Source of the DNA: Bacteroidales bacterium
Lineage (GTDB): Bacteria; Bacteroidota; Bacteroidia; Bacteroidales; P3
Assembly (NCBI GenBank): GCA_024400415.1
Contig: JAKSMS010000013.1
Coordinates: 1 to 44,795 of the forward strand
Length of the DNA: 44,795 nt
Direction: 5' to 3'
The first letter of the stretch is position 1; each line of letters begins with the position of its first letter. Below the pieces are notes generated by a model that was given only the letters and a program-made list of their open reading frames with translations, had not been told where the DNA came from and did not search any database. The position numbers and the translations under genes are program-made. Positions 1 to 7,813 of this stretch are shown here, piece by piece.

Positions 1-188
1 ACAAGGCCCTCTCCTTCTTCCAGAAATCCACGCTCCTCAGCAAAGACCCCGAGACGTACCTGATGATAGCCGAAATGTACGGCCGTCAGCACAATTCCGC
101 CAAGGAAAGCTCATTCTACAAGAAAGCCGCCAAAGCAGGTAACAAAACGGCACAAGCATGGCTCACCAAGCGCGGAATGGCGTGGTAG
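1..188 (+). CDS. C-terminal end of a TPR/Sel1-like repeat protein (partial)
   Basis: An open frame enters from the left edge (codons begin at position 3) and ends in TAG at 186-188. About 61 residues are visible, with a helical, Ala/Lys/Tyr-rich pattern (FYKKAAKAGNKTAQAWL) typical of the last TPR or Sel1-type helix pairs. The start lies outside the window, so the domain order and any signal peptide cannot be seen. It probably precedes the barrel gene at 215 in one transcript, since only 26 bases separate them. The repeat assignment rests on pattern only. Confidence 0.6.
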   Translation, partial: KALSFFQKSTLLSKDPETYLMIAEMYGRQHNSAKESSFYKKAAKAGNKTAQAWLTKRGMAW

Positions 189-214
189 ACAATAAAAAAA
201 ATGAAAGACACTTT

Positions 215-817
215 ATGAAGAAGATATTGACCCTATTGATGCTGATTAGCTGCACAACAGCTTTTGCACAACGTTTCGATGCTGCATTATGGGGCGGCAT
301 TAATGCCTGCCAGATCGATGGCGACCAATCGGGAAACTACAACCACTTCGGCATTCGTGCAGCCGTAAACACCACATTCTCCATCAATAGCGACGAGGAC
401 AGCCCGCTGAGACTGATGGTAGAGCTGGGTTTTGCCCAGAAAGGCGCCTACGAGCCCAACGCCGGCCGCAAAGTAAATCTCAACTATATAGAGCTGCCTC
501 TCATGCTCACTTATCGCTTGGGAGAATCTTTCCGCCTCGGCGCAGGCATAGCGCCCGGACTGCTGGTGTCGTCTCATGCCTACTATCCTAATGGAGAAGA
601 AGACCTTCCCACCTCTAACAATTACCGCAAACTGGACGCCCTGCCCATAGTTGCCGACCTGACCTACCGCCACAATCACCTGCTGTTCTCTGTCCGCTAC
701 GAGAATTCGATGCTGCCTGTCAGCATTGAGGCCGCAAGCGGCACCTACCGCATATTCCGTAGCAACATGGGGCAATTCTCCAGACTGCTTACCGCTGGCA
801 TCGGATACCAATTCTAA
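215..817 (+). CDS. PorT-like outer membrane beta-barrel protein
   Basis: This is a 200-residue protein beginning MKKILTLLMLISCTTAFAQ, a clear Sec signal peptide with a cut after Ala-Gln. The frame is open 19 codons further upstream to 158, but that extension overlaps the previous gene and would bury the signal, so the ATG at 215 is chosen. The mature part alternates polar and hydrophobic residues and ends in an aromatic (GIGYQF), as outer membrane barrels do. Size and pattern fit the small PorT/OMP_b-brl_2 class common in Bacteroidota. Its cargo or partner is unknown. Confidence 0.75.
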   Translation: MKKILTLLMLISCTTAFAQRFDAALWGGINACQIDGDQSGNYNHFGIRAAVNTTFSINSDEDSPLRLMVELGFAQKGAYEPNAGRKVNLNYIELPLMLTYRLGESFRLGAGIAPGLLVSSHAYYPNGEEDLPTSNNYRKLDALPIVADLTYRHNHLLFSVRYENSMLPVSIEAASGTYRIFRSNMGQFSRLLTAGIGYQF

Positions 818-940
818 AACAAGAATCTCGACATTCTTCCCAACAATGCCACAGAAAAAAACAATAGTTTTTGCTATTTTTTTCTGATCAAAGCAATAAT
901 CAAGCACTTTTATCGTTTTTCAATAAAATAATATTGAATC

Positions 941-3433
941 ATGAAAAAGTTGCTCTTCCTATTATTTATGGCAGCCACAACAATGGTTATGGCACAGAAC
1001 CACACTGTTAAAGGTTCACTATCCGATGCTTCTAACGGAGATCCGCTTCCTTTTGCCAACGCCGCCCTCTATCGCGTAAGCGACACTTCGTTCATGAGAG
1101 GCGCCACCACCGACCTAGAAGGCAAGTTCCTTATTCCCGACGTAGCAAAAGGTGAATACCTGATGATGATCTCTGTTGTTGGCTACGAAGAATTCACCAA
1201 AGTAATCAAGGTGGCTGCAAACGTAGATTTGGGAGCAATCAAGCTGAAACCCGGACAGGTACTCAAAGAGGTGCAGATCGTAGGCGAAAAGCCGCTCTTC
1301 AGCATGGACGGCGAGAAGAACATCTACAATACGGGCGACGACCCATCCATCCAGACAGGTACCGCTAGCGACGCCCTCCAGAATGCCCCTGGACTAGAAA
1401 TTGACGCCGACGGCAACATCACCCTGCGCGGTTCCCAGAGCGTAGACGTATGGATCAACGACCGCCCTAGCCACATGGACGGCGAAGCCCTCAAGCAGTA
1501 CATCAAGATGCTACCCGCCAGCAGCATCGAGAAGATCGAGGTGATCTCCAACCCCTCGGCCCGCTATGGCGGTGGTACTCCCGTGGTGAATATCGTCACC
1601 ACCCAGAAGGTGCAGCGCAACGAGTTCTTCAGCGTAGGCCTCAACGGCAGCTCGCGCCCCGACCAGGGCATCTGGCTCTCCGAGATGAAGCCTTGGGTGA
1701 GTTATGTGTTTGCCAACGAGAAGTTCAACTTCAACATCTACGCCAACTTCGGCTACAACAACCGCGAGAGCGAATACACCGGTTCGCAGGTCATGCTCGA
1801 CCCTAACGGCGACACCTCGCGCGTAACTAACTATCTTTCTCAGAGCCACACCAAGAACATCGAGTCCTACATCGGCGGCAACCTCAGCTACACCCTCTCC
1901 GAAAAAGATAACATGGGTGCTTGGTATGGTGCCTATCCCAGCTGGAACAGCGATTACCAGTATGGCAAGAGCGAGCGCTTCGAGTATCTCGAGGTACCCG
2001 GCTCTATCATCGACTACACCTACGAGGGCACTGAGGACAAGCCCATGATAGCCCGCCCCAATGGCGGCGGATACTTCGGAGGCTGGTACCAGCACATGTT
2101 TGACAAGGAGACAGGACGCAAGCTCAACATCAACCTCAACGGCAACGGCTGGGCCAGCAACGAGGCAACCCACCATGAGCGCCACTACAGTAACTTTCCT
2201 ACTCAGGACATCGTGCGCGACATCGACGGCCACTACGGCAGTTTCAACGCCAGCCTTGGCGCAGACTATGTGCACCCCTTCGGCACTATGGACACCATTC
2301 TTCATCGTATGCCCAATGAGCTCGACCTCGGCTTAGACTACAGCCACTACAACAACCGCACCTGGAGCATCAGCACCTGGGAGCAGGCAGGCTACCTCGC
2401 CGGCAAGACCGACTCCATCAACAGCGACCGATTCGGCCGCACCGACGGCGTTTCGGCTTACGCCACCTATCAGCGCCGATTCGGCAACCTCACCGCCAAA
2501 CTCGGCCTGCGCGGCAACATTGACAACCGCGCCCTGGACTACTACAACCGCCCAGAATACAGCCTCGACTCCACCTTCTTCAGCCTCACCCCTTCGCTCC
2601 ACCTCAGCTACAGCACCAAGTCGATGCACAACTTCAGCTTCAGCTACACCCGACGCATCGACCAGCCCGGCCTCTCCGACCTAACCCTCTACAAGGCCTA
2701 CGACCTCGACAACTTCGGCAACTGGGGCAACCCCGACCTGCGCCCCACCTACAACCAGAACATCGAACTCCAATGGGACAAGTACTTCATGAAGTTCGGC
2801 TCCGTGGGCGCCCAGTTCTACTATACCAAGAACACCGACGAGCGCAGCACCCTCGCCGACGTGACCTACAGCAACTTCTACGGCCATGTGGTCAACTACT
2901 CCATGCCCATGAACATCGGCGACTCGTGGAATACCGGCCTCGACCTCAACGTGACCTACCGCCCCACCTCGTTCATCAACATCCGCTTCAACGGCGGCGT
3001 GCGCTACAACAACGAGGACTTCACCTTCCGCGACGACCACTACGAGACCCGCAACTGGAGCTACAAGTTCCGCCTCAACGCCTGGGCCAAGCTGTGGAAG
3101 AACTACCAGTTCTTTGTCAATGCCCACTACGGCAGCCCCACCAAGAGCATCTTCACCATCACCGATGCCCGCAAGGGTGTGGACGTGGGCGTCAACGCCG
3201 ACTTCTTTGACCGCAAGATGACCGTGAACCTCAACGTGCACGACATCTTCAATATCAACGCCTGGAACTCCCAGAACGTGAATCCATACTACTCCTCCAC
3301 CAGCAACTGGAAGCCGATGAGCCGATTCATCACCCTCGGCATCACCGTACGCTTCGGTAAGATGGAACTCGCCGGCATGGCCAACGAAGGCCAGGCCTCA
3401 AGCGCCGGAAGCGAACAAGGCGGCGGATTCTAA
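941..3433 (+). CDS. TonB-receptor-like outer membrane beta-barrel protein with carboxypeptidase-regulatory domain
   Basis: This is an 830-residue outer membrane protein with a signal peptide (MKKLLFLLFMAATTMVMAQ). Residues about 21-110 form a carboxypeptidase-D regulatory-like beta-sandwich (PFANAALY, GATTDLEGKF, VVGYEEF). A plug-like domain follows at about 115-210, with DALQNAPGLEIDADGNITLRG and a VWINDRPS / IEVISNPSARY segment. The remainder is a long barrel rich in Tyr, Asn and Asp. The architecture matches the outer membrane beta-barrel family related to TonB-dependent transporters (PF13715 + PF14905 type). No SusD-like partner follows, so a glycan-uptake role is not supported. A strong hairpin terminator at 3465-3502 ends the unit. 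Confidence 0.85.
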   Translation: MKKLLFLLFMAATTMVMAQNHTVKGSLSDASNGDPLPFANAALYRVSDTSFMRGATTDLEGKFLIPDVAKGEYLMMISVVGYEEFTKVIKVAANVDLGAIKLKPGQVLKEVQIVGEKPLFSMDGEKNIYNTGDDPSIQTGTASDALQNAPGLEIDADGNITLRGSQSVDVWINDRPSHMDGEALKQYIKMLPASSIEKIEVISNPSARYGGGTPVVNIVTTQKVQRNEFFSVGLNGSSRPDQGIWLSEMKPWVSYVFANEKFNFNIYANFGYNNRESEYTGSQVMLDPNGDTSRVTNYLSQSHTKNIESYIGGNLSYTLSEKDNMGAWYGAYPSWNSDYQYGKSERFEYLEVPGSIIDYTYEGTEDKPMIARPNGGGYFGGWYQHMFDKETGRKLNINLNGNGWASNEATHHERHYSNFPTQDIVRDIDGHYGSFNASLGADYVHPFGTMDTILHRMPNELDLGLDYSHYNNRTWSISTWEQAGYLAGKTDSINSDRFGRTDGVSAYATYQRRFGNLTAKLGLRGNIDNRALDYYNRPEYSLDSTFFSLTPSLHLSYSTKSMHNFSFSYTRRIDQPGLSDLTLYKAYDLDNFGNWGNPDLRPTYNQNIELQWDKYFMKFGSVGAQFYYTKNTDERSTLADVTYSNFYGHVVNYSMPMNIGDSWNTGLDLNVTYRPTSFINIRFNGGVRYNNEDFTFRDDHYETRNWSYKFRLNAWAKLWKNYQFFVNAHYGSPTKSIFTITDARKGVDVGVNADFFDRKMTVNLNVHDIFNINAWNSQNVNPYYSSTSNWKPMSRFITLGITVRFGKMELAGMANEGQASSAGSEQGGGF

Positions 3434-3464
3434 ACAGCTCCGCTTCAGCATATCAAACACCTCC

Positions 3465-3502
3465 AAGGCCGCGCTCGAAAAAAGATTCTAGCGCGGTCTT
3501 TT
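3465..3502 (+). terminator. Rho-independent terminator after the 941-3433 gene
   Basis: An 11-bp stem pairs 3465-3475 (AAGGCCGCGCT) with 3490-3500 (AGCGCGGTCTT), with one G-T pair and a 14-base loop. It is followed by a short T run. It lies 31 bases past the stop codon, with no gene start before 3611. Confidence 0.85.
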
Positions 3503-3610
3503 GCTTACCTGCGCATATCGCACAATAATAATTCAAAAAACACGTTATAAAAAAAAATATTAAATACTATTAAAAAAGTAACCAAATCGACTATTTCGGG
3601 TCTTTATAGT

Positions 3611-5032
3611 ATGACTACACAGATTATCACCCCATTACGCCGCACCTTCGGAGCACTGCTGCTCGCCCTGATGGTCTGCGCTTTCCAGCCTGCCACGGCT
3701 CAGAAAAACAAGAAATCTAGCGGCAAAGGCTATCGCTTCACCGTAAAGATCGACAACTGCAAAGACACCATGCTGCTGCTAGGCAACTACTACCTCGGCG
3801 GCACCTATGCCATCGACTCCGCCCATATCAACAAAAAAGGATACTTCGTATTCGAAAACAAGGAAAAGCTGCTGATGCCCGGCATGTATTTTTTCTCCAA
3901 CCGCAATGGAGACTTTGCCGAATTCGTGATCTATCATGAAGACATCAGCAACATCATCTTCCACACCAAAAACGAGAACTGGTCCAGAAATATGGTCATA
4001 GAGAACTCGCCGCAAAACAGCTGGTTCTACGAATACCAGCTCGCCAACGAATACCTCTTTGCCGACGGGCGCAAGGGCACCCACGCTCAAGTCGACAGCG
4101 TGAAGAACGACTTCATCCAGCGCCACCCACAAAGCATGCTGGCCATCATGATGGAGTCCACCCGACCCATCTCCGTCCCCTACGTCAACGAGCAAGGCGA
4201 CTCCCTTACCGGACAACAGCGCCTCGATTATTTCCAACGCCACTATTTCGACAACATGCCCCTCAGCGACGACTTCCTCACCCGCACCCCAAAATCCATT
4301 CTAGTGATGCCGGTTAAAGACTACATGGAAAAAGCGCTCGACGGAGCCATGCCCGAGACAATCATCCCCCTGCTCGATGCCGCCATCGAGAAATCTAGAA
4401 AATCCAAAGAAGTATTCCACTACCTAGTACATACATTCACCGAATACTACCTCAAGAGCAACGTGATGGTCTACGACGAAGTCTACGTCCACATGATCAA
4501 GCGCTACTACGAGACCGGAGAAGCCTTCTGGGCAAGCCCAAGCACAATCGACAAAGAAGTCACCCGCGCCTACAAATGGGAAAAGATCCTAGTCGGAAAG
4601 ACCGCCCCCGAACTAATCCTCAACGACACTTCCGACACCCCCCACTCCCTCCACCGAATGCCCAATCAGCTGAAGCTTCTAGTATTTTGGAGCCCTAGCT
4701 GCGGCCACTGCAAGACCACCATCCCCGCCATCAACGAAAAACTGCAGGAACTCAGAAAAGACTACGACGTACAAGCTTTCGCCATCTTCACCGAACCCGA
4801 CGAAAACACCACCCCGCGCTGGAAGAAGTTCATCAAAGACCACAACCTCAACGAAGGCTGGATCCATCTCAACGGCGGCATTGCCAACGTCGATTGGAGA
4901 GACGTCTACGACGTAACCTCAACACCACGCATCTTCCTCCTCGACCAAGACAACAAGATTGTGGCCAAAAACCTCAACGCCGAAATCTTTGAAATGGCCG
5001 TCAAAGCCAACGGAAAGAAAAAGAACAACTAA
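3611..5032 (+). CDS. Exported thioredoxin-fold protein with DUF4369/DUF5106-like N-terminal region
   Basis: This is a 473-residue protein with a signal peptide (residues 1-31, ending PATAQ). Residues about 40-140 form a beta-rich region like the DUF4369 domain found before Bacteroidota thioredoxins, and about 140-310 is a helical spacer of DUF5106 type. The C-terminal domain (about 325-470) is thioredoxin-like, with VFWSPSCGHCKTTIP placing the redox pair at Cys364 and Cys367 and a conserved cis-Pro region near STPRIF. It is expected to act in the periplasm as a TlpA/ResA-type disulfide reductase. Its substrate is unknown. The dcp gene follows 24 bases downstream and may be co-transcribed. Confidence 0.85.
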   Translation: MTTQIITPLRRTFGALLLALMVCAFQPATAQKNKKSSGKGYRFTVKIDNCKDTMLLLGNYYLGGTYAIDSAHINKKGYFVFENKEKLLMPGMYFFSNRNGDFAEFVIYHEDISNIIFHTKNENWSRNMVIENSPQNSWFYEYQLANEYLFADGRKGTHAQVDSVKNDFIQRHPQSMLAIMMESTRPISVPYVNEQGDSLTGQQRLDYFQRHYFDNMPLSDDFLTRTPKSILVMPVKDYMEKALDGAMPETIIPLLDAAIEKSRKSKEVFHYLVHTFTEYYLKSNVMVYDEVYVHMIKRYYETGEAFWASPSTIDKEVTRAYKWEKILVGKTAPELILNDTSDTPHSLHRMPNQLKLLVFWSPSCGHCKTTIPAINEKLQELRKDYDVQAFAIFTEPDENTTPRWKKFIKDHNLNEGWIHLNGGIANVDWRDVYDVTSTPRIFLLDQDNKIVAKNLNAEIFEMAVKANGKKKNN

Positions 5033-5056
5033 TAATATCAATTCAATAACCAACAA

Positions 5057-7165
5057 ATGAAAAAGATTACACTTTTAGCATGCGGTTTTGCCATGATGGC
5101 AATGGCCTCATGCGGCAGCAAAGAAGAAAACCCCTTCTTTGTAGAGTGGGACACCCCCTACGGAATCCCACCATTCGAGCAGATCAAGACCGAACACTAT
5201 CTGCCAGCCTTCGAAGAGGGCATGAAGCAGCAGCTGGAGGCCATTGACGCTATCGTTAAGAATACCGAAGAACCAACCTTCGAAAACACCATTGTAGCCT
5301 ACGAGTACAGCGGCGAACTCCTCAACAAGGTAAGCGGCGTATTCTTCAACCTCAGCGGCGTAGAGAGCGACGACGACATGCGCGCCGTTGAAGAGCAGGT
5401 AATCCCCATGATGAGCAAGCACGGCGACAACATCGCCCTCAATGCCGAACTCTTCGCTCGCATCAAATGCGTCTACGACAAACGCGAAAGCCTCAACCTC
5501 AATGGCGAGCAGATGCGCCTCGTAGAAGAGACCTACAACGGATTTGTACGCGGCGGCGCCAACGTCCCAGCCGACAAGCAAGATCGCTTCCGCCAGCTCA
5601 ACGAGCAGATCGCATCACTCACCAACCGCTTCGAACAGAACGTACTCAAGGCCACCAACGCCTTCCGCCTCGAACTCGACGAACAGACCGCTAAGAGCAT
5701 CGGACTCACCGAAGGCCAGCTCGCTGCCGCCAAAGAACTCGGCGATGCCGACGCCGCCACCAAAGGCAAATACGTCTTCAACCTCCAAATGCCCAGCTGG
5801 GAACCATTCATGCAGAACTGCTCCGACCGCGACCTCCGCAAGCAGATGTGGGACGCCTACAGCACCCGTTGCAATGGCGGCGAATTCGACAACACCAAAC
5901 TCATCGACAGCATCGTGAACGCACGCCTCGAACGCGCCAACATCCTCGGATTCCCAACCCACGCCGACTATGTCCTCGACGACTGCCTCGCCAAAACCCC
6001 TCAGGCCGTTGACAACCTCCTCATGCAGCTCTGGACCCCAGCACTCAAGAAAGCCAAAGAAGAGTGCGCAGAATACCAGAAGATGATCGTTGCCGACCTC
6101 GGTAAAGACGCCAAAATCGAACCTTGGGATTGGCGCTACTACAGCGAGAAGCTCCGCAAGGAGAAATACGACCTCGACGAAGAAGTCATCCGCCAGTACT
6201 TCTCACTCGACAACGTTCGCCAAGGCGCATTCGACCTCGCCACCAAGCTCTACGGCATCACTTTCGAAGAGAACATGAGCCTTCCTAACTACCACAAAGG
6301 CCTCGTAACCCCCTACGAAGTAAAAGAAGATGGCCAGACTATCGGCATCCTCTACATGGAGTGGCACCCAAGAGAAAGCAAGCAGAGCGGCGCCTGGATG
6401 ACCGAAATCCGCGGCCAGCACAAAGACATCAACGGCAACAACCAGATCCCTATCATCATGGTATGCTGCAACTTCACCAAGCCTAGCGGCGACAAGCCTT
6501 CACTCCTCACCGCCGACGAGAGCGAGACCCTCTTCCACGAGTTCGGACACGCACTCCACGGCCTCCTCAGCAAGTGCACCTACCCAACTCTCGCCGGCAC
6601 CAGCGTGCCTCGCGACTTCGTTGAGCTGCCTAGCCAGATCATGGAGAACTGGTGCCGCGACAGCCAGTACCGCAAAGTCTTCGCTAAGCACTACAGCACC
6701 GGCGAAATCATCCCCGACGAACTCATCGCCAAACTCGAAGCCGCCGGCACCTACGGACAAGGCTTCATCAACACCGAGCTCCTCGCTGCCAGCCTCCTCG
6801 ACATGAAGTACTACTCCATCACCACTCCTCAGCACGTTGATGCCAACCAATTCGAAGAGTCCTACCTCAACAGCATCGGCCTCATCCCCGAAATCATCAG
6901 CCGCTACAAGAGCGCTTACTTCAAGCACATCTTCACCACCGGCTACGACGCAGGCTACTACAGCTACACCTGGACCGCCGTACTCGACCGCGACGCCTTC
7001 GAGGCATTCGTTGAGAGCGGCGACATCTACAATCCCGAACTCGCCAAGAAGTTCCGCCATATCCTCGAGAGCGGCAACACCACCGACCTCATGAAGCTCT
7101 ATGTCGACTTCCGTGGCAAGCAGCCCAGCGTTGATCCACTGCTCAAAGCCCGCGGACTGAAATAA
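5057..7165 (+). CDS. dcp: M3-family peptidyl-dipeptidase, lipoprotein form
   Basis: This is a 702-residue zinc metallopeptidase of the M3 (thimet/Dcp) family, near the usual 680-700 length. The zinc site is HEFGH at residues 494-498 within ETLFHEFGHALHG, and the third ligand is Glu523 in FVELPSQIMENW, at the expected spacing. The N-terminus (MKKITLLACGFAMMAMASC) is a lipoprotein signal with Cys19 as the lipidated residue, so the enzyme is probably membrane-tethered and removes dipeptides from peptide C-termini outside the cytoplasm. The helical N-terminal domain (about 30-250) is intact. A long perfect hairpin follows at 7178-7221. Confidence 0.92.
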   Translation: MKKITLLACGFAMMAMASCGSKEENPFFVEWDTPYGIPPFEQIKTEHYLPAFEEGMKQQLEAIDAIVKNTEEPTFENTIVAYEYSGELLNKVSGVFFNLSGVESDDDMRAVEEQVIPMMSKHGDNIALNAELFARIKCVYDKRESLNLNGEQMRLVEETYNGFVRGGANVPADKQDRFRQLNEQIASLTNRFEQNVLKATNAFRLELDEQTAKSIGLTEGQLAAAKELGDADAATKGKYVFNLQMPSWEPFMQNCSDRDLRKQMWDAYSTRCNGGEFDNTKLIDSIVNARLERANILGFPTHADYVLDDCLAKTPQAVDNLLMQLWTPALKKAKEECAEYQKMIVADLGKDAKIEPWDWRYYSEKLRKEKYDLDEEVIRQYFSLDNVRQGAFDLATKLYGITFEENMSLPNYHKGLVTPYEVKEDGQTIGILYMEWHPRESKQSGAWMTEIRGQHKDINGNNQIPIIMVCCNFTKPSGDKPSLLTADESETLFHEFGHALHGLLSKCTYPTLAGTSVPRDFVELPSQIMENWCRDSQYRKVFAKHYSTGEIIPDELIAKLEAAGTYGQGFINTELLAASLLDMKYYSITTPQHVDANQFEESYLNSIGLIPEIISRYKSAYFKHIFTTGYDAGYYSYTWTAVLDRDAFEAFVESGDIYNPELAKKFRHILESGNTTDLMKLYVDFRGKQPSVDPLLKARGLK

Positions 7166-7177
7166 CACCCCAAAAAC

Positions 7178-7221
7178 AAGATGCTGAGTGGTTTACGACA
7201 CCCAAAATCACTCAGCATCTT
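7178..7221 (+). terminator. Perfect 13-bp hairpin after dcp
   Basis: Positions 7178-7190 (AAGATGCTGAGTG) are perfectly complementary to 7209-7221, with an 18-base loop. The hairpin starts 13 bases after the dcp stop and ends before the next ATG at 7255. The + strand has no T tract after it (TCAAAACACA follows), so it may act as an mRNA 3' stabiliser or attenuator rather than a classic terminator. Confidence 0.55.
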
Positions 7222-7254
7222 CAAAACACATAGACACAAAAAAGAAAAAAAACC

Positions 7255-7698
7255 ATGAAAAAAACATTCCTTACCCTTATGCTCAGCCTCGTGGCAGCAG
7301 GAGCCCTGATGCTCTCCTCTTGCAAGAAGGACGACCTCAACAACAACGGTTCATCCAGCAACAACGACAACACCGAGGCAACCATCATCGGACATTGGCT
7401 TATCGATAATGCCACCCAGCAAGACGCTTACAACCTCGTAGACTACACCCCTATTCTAGGCTACGAGTTCCAGCTCATCTTCCGCGAAGACGGCACACTC
7501 CTCACCACCAATGGAGTTCACGACAGCGAGATGCAATACGTCATGGACGGCGACAAGCGGGTCGGCTTCGTACAAGTAGCAGGCATGGAACCACAATGGT
7601 ACAACATCATCGAGCTTACCAACAAGACGCTCACCCTCCAAAACGGCGAGATCGAGACAGCCCAAACCACGATGTACTTCAACCGCGTCAACGACTAA
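7255..7698 (+). CDS. Small lipoprotein, lipocalin-like
   Basis: This is a 147-residue protein. MKKTFLTLMLSLVAAGALMLSSC is a lipoprotein signal with Cys23 as the lipidated residue, followed by an Asn/Ser/Asp-rich linker (about 25-45). The rest is beta-rich, with the pattern GHWLID ... FREDGTLLTTNG ... MQYVMDGD ... YFNRV. That pattern is typical of the lipocalin-like or DUF-type small lipoproteins of Bacteroidota. No catalytic residues are recognised. It is the last + strand gene before a bidirectional terminator and faces the sulfatase-fold gene. Confidence 0.7.
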   Translation: MKKTFLTLMLSLVAAGALMLSSCKKDDLNNNGSSSNNDNTEATIIGHWLIDNATQQDAYNLVDYTPILGYEFQLIFREDGTLLTTNGVHDSEMQYVMDGDKRVGFVQVAGMEPQWYNIIELTNKTLTLQNGEIETAQTTMYFNRVND

Positions 7699-7725
7699 CC
7701 CCCGACGCAACCCCCAAAAAAACAA

Positions 7726-7754
7726 AAAGCCCGACCATCCAGTCGGGCTTTATT
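7726..7754. terminator. Bidirectional terminator between convergent genes
   Basis: A 10-bp perfect stem, AAAGCCCGAC (7726-7735) with GTCGGGCTTT (7742-7751), has a 6-base loop. A/T tracts on both sides make it usable by the lipoprotein gene on + and the sulfatase-fold gene on -. Confidence 0.9.
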
Positions 7755-7760
7755 ATTCCA

Positions 7761-7813
7761 TCCTTTCAAATCCTTTCCCATCCTTTTCAATCCTTTCAAT
7801 CCTTTCAATCCTT
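7761..7813. repeat. Degenerate short tandem repeat of TCCTTTCAA
   Basis: About five and a half copies of a 9-10 base unit (TCCTTTCAA, with TCCTTTCCC and TCCTTTTCAA variants) run from 7761 to 7813. They overlap the last codons of the convergent - strand gene (stop at 7805). Copy number could vary by slippage. Confidence 0.7.

Noticed and set aside
855-889. A/T-only hairpin (AATAG/CTATT with A and T runs) after the PorT-like gene, considered as terminator
   Set aside because: The stem is short and has almost no G-C pairs; it is not strong enough to call.
1511-2305. Long - strand frame of 264 codons opposite the outer membrane protein gene
   Set aside because: It is Val/Ala-rich shadow coding from the codon bias of the + strand gene, with no motif or signal.
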